Assembly (NCBI GenBank): GCA_905221605.1
Contig: CAJNDS010002257.1
Location: forward strand, 1,150,422 to 1,172,921
Reading direction: 5' to 3'
Origin: Symbiodinium natans
Taxonomy: Eukaryota; Sar; Dinophyceae; Suessiales; Symbiodiniaceae
DNA length: 22,500 nt
Below are positions 1-8,495 of this stretch, piece after piece. Made by a program: the position numbers and the translations under genes. The notes under the pieces are model-generated. The model did not search any database, was not told the DNA's origin, and saw nothing but the letters and a program-made list of their open reading frames with translations. How positions within the stretch are numbered: position 1 is the first letter of the stretch; each line of letters starts with the position of its first letter.

Positions 1-570
1 GAGGGGATTGACTACGTATATACTCTACACCCTCAACCCTAATAATTAAACCCTAAACCCTGAACCCCAACCCCTAAACCCGAAACCCTACTCGAAGCCT
101 AAGGCCCCCTCCACAAAAAATAGCAACAAACACATAAGTAGTGAAATAAATGAATAAACAAAAAACAATAACAATAAAACGAGTTCAGGCTTCAAGGTGG
201 GGGTCTGGTCTGGGGTTTGAGGGCTTAGGGTTTTCGGGTCTAGGATTGAGAGCTTTACGGTTAGAGGCTTAGCGGGCTTAGGGTTTAGGGTCTACGGTCA
301 AACCCTGAACCCTGAGCCCTGAACCCTGAACCCTAAACCCTAAACCCTAAACCCTAAACCCCATTCTTCGCTCGCGCATCGAATTGGGTATGGAACGGTA
401 TAAGGACATCTGCCTTGGATCGGTGCTAGAGGTCGCATGTCTTTGCCAGGGGTTCAAGAAACCCGAGACCCTTCTACCGCAAGTACGGTGAACCAGTTGT
501 GTTGAGGAACCGTATCCCTAAACCCTAAACCCTAAACCCCAAACCCTAAACCCTAAACCCTCAACCCTTA
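1..570. repeat. Degenerate telomere-like tracts, both orientations
   Basis: CCCTAAA-type repeats occupy about 1-75, 298-362 and 512-570; TTTAGGG-type repeats occupy about 195-297. Near 298 the orientation flips directly from G-strand to C-strand. The A-rich stretch 110-180 and the unique stretch 363-511 show no open frame or RNA that I recognise. Confidence 0.85.
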
Positions 571-577
571 ACCTTAT

Positions 578-690
578 TTATTCTGTCGCCCGGCCCTCGA
601 CAAGGGGCTTGGGGCCCTCAAACATTGGAGTCTTGGAAGAGCATCCAGGGGAGCACAATTGTCCTAATTCGTGATCGGATACTTGGAGAG
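578..690. other. Coding-like island, strand ambiguous; degenerate VEVP-type module
   Basis: This non-repeat island has CCCTAAA on its left and TTTAGGG on its right. On the minus strand a frame is open down to a TAA at 578-580 and contains PLVEG. The DNA around it (GTCGAGGGCCGGGCG) resembles the module at 10626-10682 (GTCGAGGCCGGGCG), so it is probably a decayed copy of that module. On the plus strand 605-690 is also open, ends in IVLIRDRILGE, and is bounded by AG and a GT (GTATCG), which would fit an exon. I cannot decide between the two readings. Confidence 0.3.
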
Positions 691-705
691 GTATCGGAGT
701 TTAGG

Positions 706-1000
706 GAGGTTGGGACTTAGGGAGTTTAGGGTGTAGGGTTTAGGTTTAGGGTTTAGGGTTTAGGGTTTCGGGTTTCGGGTTTAGGGTTTAGGGTTCAGGG
801 TTTAGGTTTATTGAGCTCCCCCGGAAGCTGGCAAAGACAGGACCGCAAGTGGTTGACACTCAAGTCCGCTGCGCCTATTGACGGTCGACGGAGCTGGAAC
901 GGCGGGAGTGCGGGCCACTGAAAAGTTCGGGGGTCTGGGGGCTTAGGGTTTAGGGAGAGGGGGTGTTCTGGGTTTCGGAGTTCAGACAGGGGTTCGGGCT
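706..1000. repeat. TTTAGGG-type tracts with unique insert
   Basis: Tracts of TTTAGGG, with TTTCGGG and other variants, occupy 706-810 and weakly 940-1000. The unique segment 811-940 between them has no convincing open frame. Confidence 0.75.
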
Positions 1001-1163
1001 TGAAAATCCGTGAGACAACGCGGTGTTTGGGCTACGATCCCATGCGCCTCATGAGCTCTTGTTGTCCTTGGTAGCCCAGCAACCACATCATAATAAGGGC
1101 ACCCACTTTTGGTTGGTTACTTCATAAGGGAACCCAGACCAAAGAAAAAGGGTAAAGGGTACC

Positions 1164-1180
1164 CACTGGGCTACCCAGTG
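1164..1180. other. Small perfect hairpin
   Basis: CACTGGG and CCCAGTG are separated by CTA, giving a 7-bp stem with a 3-nt loop just downstream (minus-strand sense) of the possible small gene at 1193-1708. It could be a 3'-UTR structure; its function is unknown. Confidence 0.4.
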
Positions 1181-1192
1181 TCGTTGTGGTCC

Positions 1193-1708
1193 TCAGGTGC
1201 TCGAGCCCTCCGCGCTTCTCTTGACTGCTCGCTCGTGTGCTTCCAGGACTGCCATGTAGGTGCTGTTGTAGACGCCGCTGACATACAGTGCGCCGCCGGA
1301 GAGCACCAGATTGCCCAGTTTCTGCTGGTCCTGTGCGGACAGCTCAGCATCAGCAAGCACGCTGCCGGCGCCGGTGCCCCTCCGCCATCTGGACGTCTGC
1401 ACTGGCTGGACGGTTGGTGGGTGCAGCTGGGCTGGGGTAACCAGGCCGGCGGCCACGGAAACCAACCGGGCACGAGCTGATAGGAAACCCAACTCCGTGA
1501 AGCACCTCGACTGCTTTCAAGGCTGCACTTTTTGGGTCTTTTCGGTTTGATGGGGTTTTGGTTGCATATCCCTTTGTGAATAGTAGTAGCCAACAGAAAT
1601 AAAGAGCAATCCTGGTGTCCAAGAACAGTCTAGACACACCTTGGACGCCGTCAGAAGGCCGATGAGGATGATGAGGGCGCTCGTCAAGGAACCTCGAGCG
1701 CGCACCAT
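1193..1708 (-). CDS. Possible small two-exon gene with N-terminal hydrophobic segment
   Basis: This is an unrecognised, low-confidence gene. An ATG at 1708 opens a frame whose first 20 or so residues are basic and then hydrophobic (ALIILIGLLTA), like a signal peptide or anchor. That frame loses coding character after about 1640. A second segment, about 1519 down to the stop at 1193, reads as protein and includes SVLADAELSAQDQQKLGNLV. A GTGTGT after TCCAAG and a CAG near 1520 would join the two in phase, giving about 130 residues. The splice is inferred, not shown. Overlapping frames on the plus strand at 1109-1480 and 1641-1850 look like shadows. Telomere-like repeats lie on both sides. Confidence 0.3.
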
Positions 1709-1970
1709 GTCTGCTCGCGCCAGCCGGGAACGCTGGGCAGGAAGTCTCCCTGGATTTGAGGCGCAATCTCAACAACTCCCGGCGGGCACTTCGCTGCTAT
1801 ACAGGTTGCCTTGGGATGCCCAACTCTGGGCAAAAACCCACATTTTGTAATTCAGCCCCATGTAGCCTCTGAACCAACCATGCCCTCATCCCTCAACCCG
1901 AAACCAGGGTTGGTTTAGAGTTTTACCCCCCCCCCCTCGGTGGTTCATGGTCCGTGGTCCCTGGTCCGGC

Positions 1971-2462
1971 TTTAGGGTCTAGGGTTTAGGGTTTAGGGTT
2001 TAGGGTTTAGGGTTTAGGGTTTAGGGTCTTCACTCTGCCCGCCGTGACGTGAAGCAACGGGGTAGGGGGCGACACCCGGTGCGGGGCATGGGGGAGGGTG
2101 CACGAGTGCTGGCGACCCTAAACCCTAAACCCTAAACCCTAAACCCTAAACCCTAAACCCTAAACCCTAAACCCTAATCCCTCTCAAGGTTGGTATCCCG
2201 TTGTTGGGGAGCAGAGGGAGGGCAGCAGAGGATCCCATGCCATCGTCCAAAGCCGCAACCCTCAACCCTGCCTTCTAAACCCTAAGCCCTCAACCCAACA
2301 AATCTTAAACACCCTAAACCCTAAACCCTAAACCCTTAACCCTAAACCCTAAACCCTAAGCCCTCAACCCAACAAATCTTAAACACCCTAAACCCTAAAC
2401 CCTAAACCCTTAACCCTAAACCCTAAACCCTAAGCCCTAAACCCTAAACCCTAAACCCGAAA
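1971..2462. repeat. Telomere-like tracts, G-strand then C-strand
   Basis: TTTAGGG repeats at 1971-2028 are followed by a unique GC-rich stretch (2029-2115), then CCCTAAA repeats at 2116-2176 and 2256-2462. A block with a TTAAACACCC variant occurs twice in tandem between 2285 and 2415. The unique stretch 2177-2255 shows no gene. Confidence 0.9.
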
Positions 2463-2472
2463 CGGGTCCCAG

Positions 2473-2529
2473 GTGGCCTGGGGGGACAGGAGGTTAGAAC
2501 GTCTGGCAAGCTTTAGGAAGCTTCGGGAG
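2473..2529 (+). other. Candidate short exon, weak
   Basis: A 57-base open segment follows TCCCAG and is followed by GTCAGA. It lies between CCCTAAA (left) and TTTAGGG (right). It reads as a 19-residue basic peptide ending FRKLRE. It is listed because its position and its splice-like borders match the better candidates, but the segment is short and the opposite strand also has an acceptor-like CCCCCCAG. Confidence 0.15.
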
Positions 2530-2554
2530 GTCAGAAATTTGGGGATTTCCGAAA

Positions 2555-3012
2555 TTCGGTTTAGGGTTTAGGGTTCAGGGTTCAGGGTTCAGGTTTAGGG
2601 TTAGGGTTTAGGGTTTAGGGTTTAGGGTTTAGGGTTTAGGGTTTAGGGTTTAGGGTTTAGGGTTTAGGGTTTAGGGTTTAGGGTTTAGGGTTTAGTTTTT
2701 AGGGTTTAGGGTTTAGGGTTGGGTTTAGGGTTTTTAGGGTTTAGGGTTTAGGGTTAGGGTTTAGGTTTAGGTTTAGTTTAGGGTTTAGGGTTTAGGGTTT
2801 AGGGTTTAGGGTTTAGGGTTTAGGGTTTAGGGTTTAGGGTTTAGGGTTTAGGGTCTAGGGTTTAGGTTTTGGGTTTTGGGTTTAGGGTTTAGGGTTTAGG
2901 GTTTAGGGTTTAGGGTTTAGGGTTTAGGGTTTAGGGTTTAGGTTTTGGGTTTAGGGTTTAGGGTTTAGGGTTTAGGGTTTAGGGTTTAGGGTTTAGGGTT
3001 TAGGGTTTAGGG
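2555..3012. repeat. Long TTTAGGG tract
   Basis: About 450 bases of nearly uninterrupted TTTAGGG units with a few shortened or expanded units. It is the longest single-orientation tract in the window. It ends in an immediate flip to CCCTAAA at 3013. Confidence 0.95.
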
Positions 3013-3028
3013 CTGAAACCCTAAACCC

Positions 3029-3131
3029 TGAATCCTTTTTGGGGGTCCCTTTAACGGGATTCTGTTCTATCTGAGGTGCAAAGGGGGTACCCCTATTTTG
3101 GGAAATGCCCATTTGGATTTGGAGTTAAGGA
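3029..3131. other. Unique island, no gene seen
   Basis: A unique island between a short CCCTAAA stretch and a TTTAGGG tract. No open frame looks coding. Its pieces (GGGATTCT, GGGGGTAC) faintly recall the dispersed motif at 6424-6473 and 21361-21414. Confidence 0.4.
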
Positions 3132-3518
3132 AGTTTAGGGTTTAGGGTTTAGGGTTTAGGGTTTAGGGTTTAGGGTTTAGGGTTTAGGGTTTAGGGTTTA
3201 GGGTTTAGGGTTTAGGTTTAAGGGCTCGGGGTCTAGGGACCCTCAACACCTACACTCTTAAGCCCCCGCACCTTCAACGTGTTGTTCTTTAGATTTAGGG
3301 TCCGTAGGGGCTAGTCTAGGCTTTAGGGTTTGGGGTTCGGGCCTAAGGCTTAGCCCCAAACCCTAAACCCTAAACCCCAAACCCTACACCCTAAACCCCA
3401 AACCCTAAACCTAAACCCTAAACCCTAAACCCTAAACCCTAAACCCTAAACCCTAAACCCTAAACCCTAAACCCCAAACCCAAAACCCAAAACCCTAAAC
3501 CCTAAACCCTAAACCCTA
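3132..3518. repeat. TTTAGGG tract, unique loop, CCCTAAA tract
   Basis: TTTAGGG repeats (3132-3225), a unique 125-base stretch without a gene, then CCCTAAA repeats (3351-3518). The two arms are complementary and could fold into a long stem. Confidence 0.9.
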
Positions 3519-3519
3519 G

Positions 3520-3585
3520 GGCCTGCTTGATGAACTCCGCCAACTGCACCTGAGGCACCTCGACAAGGCGCTCCTCCTTGACCAC
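3520..3585 (-). CDS. VEVP-type (alveolin-like) exon or fragment
   Basis: Twenty-two codons read VVKEERLVEVPQVQLAEFIK followed by QA. ERLVEVPQVQ is close to the EKIVEVP-type repeat of alveolins, which form the membrane-associated protein skeleton of alveolate cells. The segment starts after an AG and runs into TTTAGGG repeats (minus sense), whose G|GTTTAG could serve as a 5' splice site. It is the clearest of a series of related modules in this window. It could be an exon of a larger minus-strand gene or a stranded gene fragment; the local sequence cannot tell which. Confidence 0.5.
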
Positions 3586-3594
3586 CTCGCGAGT

Positions 3595-4125
3595 ATAGGG
3601 TTTAGGGTTTGGGGCTTAACCCTAAACCCGTAACCCTAAACCCTAAGCCCTACACCCCAAACCCTAAACCCTTAATCCTAAACCGAGTGTTTAGGGTGTA
3701 GGCCTCAGGGTTTAGGGCTTCAGGGGCTTCAAGGGCTTCAATGGCTTCAAGGGCTTCGAGGGCGGTGTTTGGGAAGGTTTAGGGGGCTTTAGGGGCCTTC
3801 TTTGAGGGCTTAAGGGATTTAGGGGGCTTGGGGGGCTTAAGGGGTTTAGGGGTTTAAGCATTTAAAGGTTCTGGGGGTGTTCAGGCGGGGTTTTGGGCTT
3901 AGGGCTGTAGGGTTTCGGGTTTAGGGTTTCGCGGCAACGAATCTGAGACTTAAACCCTGCATACCCTCAATCTCATGTCACTGTAAAACCCTAAAGCCCA
4001 AAACCCTACACCCTGAAACCTTAAACCCAGAACCGTAAAGCCTCAAAACTCCAACCCCTTGAGCACCAGCCCCCCAAAACCCTAAACCCTAACCCTAAAC
4101 AGGCCTCAAAACCCTCAAGCCCCAG
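3595..4125. repeat. Telomere-like tracts with two direct flips and a GGGCTTCAA minisatellite
   Basis: A short TTTAGGG stretch flips directly to CCCTAAA at 3616, and CCCTAAA flips back at about 3689. Positions 3717-3765 repeat GGGCTTCAA-like units. G-rich degenerate repeats run to about 3945, then CCCTAAA-type repeats run to 4125. No gene is seen. Confidence 0.85.
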
Positions 4126-4197
4126 AACCCGCACACACACTCCCCAACTATGCCACGCCTGGGGTACCTCCACGATCCTTTGGCGGAGAGAGGGCAT
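4126..4197 (-). CDS. VEVP-type (alveolin-like) exon or fragment
   Basis: A minus-strand frame opening at an ATG (4195-4197) reads MPSLRQRIVEVPQAWHSWG. RIVEVPQ is the core of the alveolin repeat. CCCTAAA-type sequence lies to the left and TTTAGGG to the right. An AG precedes both the GATC and the GTACCC, so the exon start is ambiguous. After HSWG the frame drifts into valine- and glycine-rich residues and the repeat, so the true end is probably near 4126-4145. Confidence 0.45.
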
Positions 4198-4217
4198 GCG
4201 GTGAGGGAGGAGGGAGG

Positions 4218-5095
4218 TGTAGGGTTTAGGGTTTAGGGTTTAGGGCTTAGGGCTTAGGGCTTAGGGCTTAGGGCTTAGGGTTTAGGGTTTAGGGTTTAGG
4301 GTTTGGGGTTTGGGGTTTGGGTTTAGGGTTTAAGGTTTAGGGTTTAGGGTTGAGGGTTTAGGGTTTAGGGTTTTGGGTTTTGGGTTTTAGAAGTTAGGGT
4401 TTAGGGTTTAGGGTTTTGCGGTTTAGGGGCCCACGGCCCTCTTCGAAGTCATGTTCGGCCTGCCCAGGCCCGAAAACAATGTAAGCAAGTCGCGAGTTTC
4501 ACTCACAAAGAACCAAGGCCCGCGAAGTCCTAAATTTAAACCCTCAACCCTGAACCCTAAACCCCTCCCCAACCCCCGAGATCCGAAAGCCTAAACCCCC
4601 AAAGCCTAAATCCCAAACCCTAAACCCTAAACCCTAAACCCTAAACCTTAAACCCTGAACCCTAAACCCTCATCCCTGAGCCCTGCGCCCTGAACCGTCA
4701 ACCCTAAACCCTAAACCCTAAACCCTAAACCCTAAACCCTAAACCCTAAACCCTAAACCCTAAACCCTAACCCCAAGACCCTAAATCCTCAACCAACCCT
4801 GAACCCGAAAGCCTGAGCTCAATCCACAGTGGGGTCATGGCTGCTCTTCGCACCTGACGAAGCTTTCAGGAAACCCTAACCCTATACCCTAAACCCTAAA
4901 CCCTAAACCCTAAACCCTAAACCCGAAACCCTGAACCCTGAACCCTGAACCCTGAACCCGAACCTTCACAGCATCTGCGCCCGAGCGCCCCGACACACCC
5001 TCACGCACAAATGGCCTAAAAACCCCCCAAAACCCCAAAACACCCACAGGCAGCCCTGCACACCCTAAACCCTACACCCTAAACCCTAAACCCCC
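4218..5095. repeat. Telomere-like tracts with unique loops
   Basis: TTTAGGG/CTTAGGG/TTTGGGG repeats (4218-4425), a unique stretch without a gene (4426-4535), then CCCTAAA repeats to 5095 interrupted by unique stretches at 4806-4870 and 4961-5060. Neither interruption shows a convincing frame. Confidence 0.9.
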
Positions 5096-5098
5096 ACA

Positions 5099-5185
5099 GC
5101 ATGGCGTTCGCAGGTCAGGTGGCTGCTCGAAGGGCTGGTAGGTCACGTTGGGCACCTCCCTGTCGACGTACTGCACCTGCTCCAG
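5099..5185 (-). CDS. VEVP-type (alveolin-like) exon or fragment
   Basis: Twenty-nine codons begin LEQVQYVDREVPNVTYQPFE. The spacing of VQYVDREVP and the Q/E/V/P-rich composition fit an alveolin-type repeat. CCCTAAA repeats end just to the left and TTTAGGG begins just to the right. After codon TGC the minus strand reads T then GTGGGGGTTTAGGG, offering a GT 5' splice site at the edge of the repeat. It may be an exon or a fragment; the other VEVP modules on the same strand favour a repeated exon family. Confidence 0.45.
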
Positions 5186-5186
5186 G

Positions 5187-5578
5187 GGTTTAGGGTTTAG
5201 GGTTTAGTTAGGGTGTACGGTTTAGGGTTTCGGGTTCAGGGTTCAGGGTTCAGGGTTCAGGGTTGAGGGTTTAGGGTTTAGGGTTTGGGGTTTAGGGTTT
5301 AGGGTTTAGGGTTTAGGGTTTAGGGTTTAGGGTTTAGGGTTTAGGGTTTAGGGGCCCCTAAACCCCAATACCACCCAAGCAGCCCCCACGAAGCCCCCAA
5401 GAAGCCCCCAAGGAGCCCCGCAAAGAAGCCCCCAAGAAGCCCCTCAGAAATTTCGGGGGCTCGTGGTACCAGGTCCAGGTCTTATTTGGGTTTAGGGTTT
5501 AGGGTTTAGGGTTTAGGGTTTAGGGTTTAGGGTTTAGGGTTTAGGGTTTAGGGTTTAGGGTTTAGGGTTTAGGGTTTT
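5187..5578. repeat. TTTAGGG tracts around a GAAGCCCCCAA minisatellite
   Basis: TTTAGGG tracts occupy 5187-5352 and 5488-5578. The segment between contains five or so copies of a GAAGCCCCCAA-like unit (5385-5440) and no gene. Confidence 0.9.
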
Positions 5579-5613
5579 GGGGGGGGGAGGGGGGGGAGGG
5601 GGGGGGGCGGGGG
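5579..5613. other. Very G-rich run, potential G-quadruplex
   Basis: Runs of 9, 8, 10 and 5 G are separated by single A, A and C, directly continuing the TTTAGGG tract. Four such G runs are expected to form a quadruplex. Confidence 0.6.
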
Positions 5614-6105
5614 ATCGACATTAGGCTTAGCGTCGGGGGCCTGTTCAGACTCAGACTTCGCTTTGAGACTACTGTTTGCTTGAGAACCCCCCAAGAAATG
5701 ACAAAGAGTAACCCCTCTTTTGCCTTGTAAGGAAGAATATGTTTATTCAATTATTTTCTGTGTTATTCTTGTTTTTTTTTGTTGTTTTTGTTTTTGTTGG
5801 GGGGGGGGTTCTTAAGCAATTCGTAGGAGACAACCATAGATGGTGGCAGTGCCGTCAGTGCCTGCTGATCACCGAAGTCCTAGATGCGGCGAGATGTGTG
5901 CACAACAAGGGGGCGCTCCAGCTCTGCACCATGCGGAGATTGAGAACATCAGAAATACGAGATGCGTTTTCGGGGGTTAGGACGGGTCTAGGATGGCTTT
6001 ATGGTTTGGGCTTACACTTACACCCTGGCCCTCACAACTCCCTAGACCCTGAATCTGCCCACCCCCCACTGCCCGGAGTTCATGAGGCTGCACCAAAAGC
6101 GCAAC
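5614..6105. other. Gene-free island with T-rich fold-back
   Basis: A G-strand tract lies on the left and a C-strand tract on the right. Positions 5676-5692 and 5803-5819 form an inverted repeat (17-bp arms, one mismatch) around a T-rich interior. An open frame at 5739-6110 starts with a poly-T-encoded Phe/Val stretch; I do not regard it as a gene. Confidence 0.5.
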
Positions 6106-6245
6106 ACTAAACCCTAAACCCTAAACCCTAAACCCTAAACCCTAAACCCTAAACCCTAAACCCTAAACCCTAAACCCTAAACCCTAAACCCTAAACCCTA
6201 AACCCTAAACCCTAAACCCTAAACCCTAAACCCTAAACTCTAACC
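6106..6245. repeat. CCCTAAA tract
   Basis: About twenty nearly perfect CCCTAAA units. Confidence 0.95.
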
Positions 6246-6607
6246 CTAAAACAAAAAAACCTCAAAACTGAAGAAGCGCGCAGCCCTAGGACGCCAAACC
6301 GGGACGAGGAGAGAGGAGGCCAATATACGGACCCAATCAAGCAGAACGTGTACTTGGGGTGGTGTAGAACATATTTGGGGGGTTTATGAAAATAGCGGAC
6401 CCCGAACATATGCCCCAAATAGCAGGATTCCCTTATAACCAGGACCCCAATAAGGCACCTCCATTTCGGAAACCATCATTTGAAGAGTGATTGTCAGGGG
6501 ATAGCTTGGAAATTATGGCCCAAAAGCCTTCACCCAAAACCCCGAACCCAAGGGAAGTACAGGGAGGTGGGGGCGGGGAGTTGCAGGCGTAAAGGCTTAG
6601 GTTTCAA
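6246..6607. other. Unique island, no gene; carries a dispersed motif
   Basis: No open frame looks coding. Positions 6424-6473 share about 50 bases with 21361-21414, including GGATTCCCTTATAA at one end and ATTTCGGAAACC at the other. Confidence 0.5.
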
Positions 6608-6630
6608 GGTTGAGGGTTTAACCCTCAACC
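6608..6630. repeat. Perfect palindrome at a direct repeat flip
   Basis: Arms GGTTGAGGGTT and AACCCTCAACC surround a single T. It marks a junction where G-strand sequence turns directly into C-strand sequence. Confidence 0.8.
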
Positions 6631-6990
6631 CTAAACCCTACACCCTAAACCCTAACCCCCCCCCCCCCAACCCTAAAACCTGATCCCTAAACCCTAGCTT
6701 TGTGCCCCCTGCAAACCCTACGACTAAACCCGAAACCCTAAACTCTGAACCCGAAGCTCCATACACCCTGCAAACCCCACAAACCCTAAACTCGAAACCC
6801 AAAACTCTATACACCCTACAAATCCCACAACCCTAGACCCTAGACCCTAAACCCCAAGCCCCAAACCCCAAACCCCAAACCCTAAACCCTAAACCCTAAA
6901 CCCTAAACCCTAAACCCTAAACCCTAAACCCTAAACCCTAAACCCTAAACCCTAAACCCTAAACCCTAAACCCTAAACCCTAAACCCTAC
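6620..6990. repeat. CCCTAAA tract, degenerate then regular
   Basis: Degenerate CCCTAAA-like units run to about 6880 with a run of C at 6658-6668. Regular CCCTAAA units then run to 6990. No gene is seen. Confidence 0.9.
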
Positions 6991-6994
6991 CCCC

Positions 6995-7060
6995 CCTGGG
7001 CACCTCCGGCTCAGGTACCTGACGTATCTGCTCGGCGATGAGCACCTGAGGCACCTCTGG
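6995..7060 (-). CDS. VEVP-type (alveolin-like) exon or fragment
   Basis: Twenty-two codons begin PEVPQVLIAEQIRQVPEPEV and end PR. The alternation EVPQV...RQVPEPEVP is typical of alveolin repeats. CCCTAAA ends on the left (6990) and GGGGTTGGGGGTT followed by TTTAGGG begins on the right. In minus sense the segment begins after CCAGAG and runs into GGGTAGGGTTTAGGG, which offers GT sites. An internal CAG|GTACCT could also act as a splice site. Confidence 0.5.
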
Positions 7061-7065
7061 CGTTG

Positions 7066-7160
7066 GGGGTTGGGGGTTGGGGGTTGAGGGTTGAGGGTTT
7101 AGGGTTTAGGGTTTAGGGTTTAGGGTTTAGGGTTCGGGGTTCAGGGTTTAGGGTTCAAGG
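7066..7160. repeat. TTTAGGG tract with TTGGGGG start
   Basis: A few GTTGGGG and GTTGAGG units grade into TTTAGGG units. Confidence 0.9.
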
Positions 7161-7373
7161 GCTTTAGCGTCTCTGCTCCCCCCCACCCTGCTTTCTGCCG
7201 GGGGCTCAGGGGCTGTGGGGAAGGCTGGCGGGGTTGCTATTCTCCCGTTTCCTTGGCTGCACTTAGGAGGGTAGTTATACATTAAACTTTTAGCTGCGTA
7301 TTAAGAGCAATAAACCCAAAACGGCTAAGGATCTAAAGTTACAGTAAAGCACCACAAAGGGAAAGAGCTGATG

Positions 7374-7493
7374 CTTGGAGGTTCATGGGTACTTATGACC
7401 CCAATTATGAGTCTACTTATAACCTACTTAGAGGACTTAGGGAGCTTATAAGTGCAGTTATAATTGGAGCTATAAGTACCCTGAACCTCCAAG
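7374..7493. mobile_element. Long fold-back hairpin (MITE-like or small-RNA precursor-like)
   Basis: Left arm 7374-7422 and right arm 7446-7493 are inverted copies, pairing at about 40 of 48 positions, with a 23-nt loop. They share the outer CTTGGAGGTTCA and the inner ACTTATAA. The element is AT-richer than its surroundings and lies in an otherwise gene-free island (7161-7585). No clear target duplication is visible at its ends. It could be a miniature transposon or the source of a small RNA. Confidence 0.55.
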
Positions 7494-7585
7494 TGGGTCT
7501 TGACTGGAGAAACATCCCAGGACCTCAGGCGCCCTAAGCCCTGAAAAGCCCTGAGCCCCAACAACCTAGATCACACCACTGGCTC

Positions 7586-7692
7586 TGGGGTTTAGGGCTT
7601 AGAGTTTAGGGTTTAGGGTTTAGGGTTTAGGGTTTAGGGTTTAGGGTTTAGGGTTTAGGGTTTAGGGCTTCGAGTTTAGGGTTTAGGGCTCG
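7586..7692. repeat. TTTAGGG tract
   Basis: Regular TTTAGGG units. The unique stretch 7693-7796 that follows shows no gene. Confidence 0.9.
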
Positions 7693-7796
7693 GTGCTGCT
7701 TGCTGCGCTGGCTGGAGTCTTGTGAAGGAACTTAAACTCAATTAGCGGAATTGGGTTACACCCATGAATAACCGACCGCCCTTCTTCCAAACCCTG

Positions 7797-7905
7797 AGCC
7801 CGAATCTCAGTTCCTTAACAGCTAAACCCTAAACCCTAAACCCTAAACCCTAAACCCTAGACCCTAGACCCTAGACCCTAAGCCCGAATCTCAGTTCCTT
7901 AACAG
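7797..7905. repeat. CCCTAAA tract flanked by 25-bp direct repeats
   Basis: Positions 7797-7821 and 7881-7905 are identical over 25 bases (starting AGCCCGAATCTCAG, ending CCTTAACAG). Between them lie 59 bases of CCCTAAA and CCCTAGA units. The right copy includes the end of the broken coding segment at 7891-8248. Confidence 0.9.
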
Positions 7906-8248
7906 GAACCCCGGGCCACACACGGCCTTCACCTCACGGCACTCCGGATCGTGCCTCCACAGGCTCAACACTCCCAGGTCGTAATGAGTGGTGAAGAACA
8001 AGGGTGCCTCAAACTCGTTCCCCCATCAGACAAGTAACCGCTCCGGAAGGGTAGTCGTCGACCCCCTGTCGTCAAAATGCGGCTTCGGCTTCTCACCACC
8101 GGCATTTCCTCCGATGGCGCCAGGACTTTCTAATTACCACGGATTTTGTGAAACGCTTATGACCGATGGCGTCGGCAGTGGTCTCGCGGAATTGCACCAC
8201 GACCGCGGATGCCATGAGCGTGTCAGGTGCCTCGGCCTGCCGTTCTCC
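7891..8248 (-). pseudogene. Coding segment broken by two homopolymer frameshifts
   Basis: I do not recognise the family. Three frames in turn look like protein on the minus strand: about 8248-8130 (contains VVVQFRETTADAIGHKRFTK), 8129 to about 8024 (contains LAPSEEMPVVRS and FRSGYLSDGG), and about 8020 to the TGA at 7891 (contains APLFFTTHYDLGVLSLWRHD). The breaks fall at an A run (minus sense, 8127-8129) and a G run (8020-8024). Each is explained by one missing base, so it is either a pseudogene or carries sequencing errors. The 3' end lies in a 25-bp sequence that is duplicated at 7797-7821. The island has CCCTAAA on its left and CTTAGGG on its right, like the VEVP modules. Confidence 0.45.
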
Positions 8249-8260
8249 TTTATTCAGCTT

Positions 8261-8420
8261 GGGGTTTAGGGCTTAGGGCTTAGGGCTTAGGGCTTAGGGC
8301 TTAGGGCTTAGGGCTTAGGGCTTAGGGCTTAGGGCTTAGGGCTTAGGGCTTAGGGCTTAGGGCTTAGGGCTTAGGGTTGAGGGTTGAGGGTTGAGGGTTG
8401 AGGGTTTAGGGTTAGGGTTT
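8261..8420. repeat. Homogenised CTTAGGG array
   Basis: About fifteen CTTAGGG units (8265-8372) are followed by TTGAGGG and TTTAGGG units. The unique stretch 8421-8495 has no gene. Confidence 0.95.
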
Positions 8421-8495
8421 AGTTCCATGCTCTGCAGTACTAAGGGCTTGGGTGCATAACCCAGCTTGGGCATACAGGATTTATCTTGCTCCAGG

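Noticed and set aside
5739-6110. 123-codon plus-strand frame with an apparent membrane segment
   Set aside because: The hydrophobic start is encoded by a poly-T stretch inside a fold-back. The rest has no motif, and the island lies at the flip type that is otherwise non-coding.
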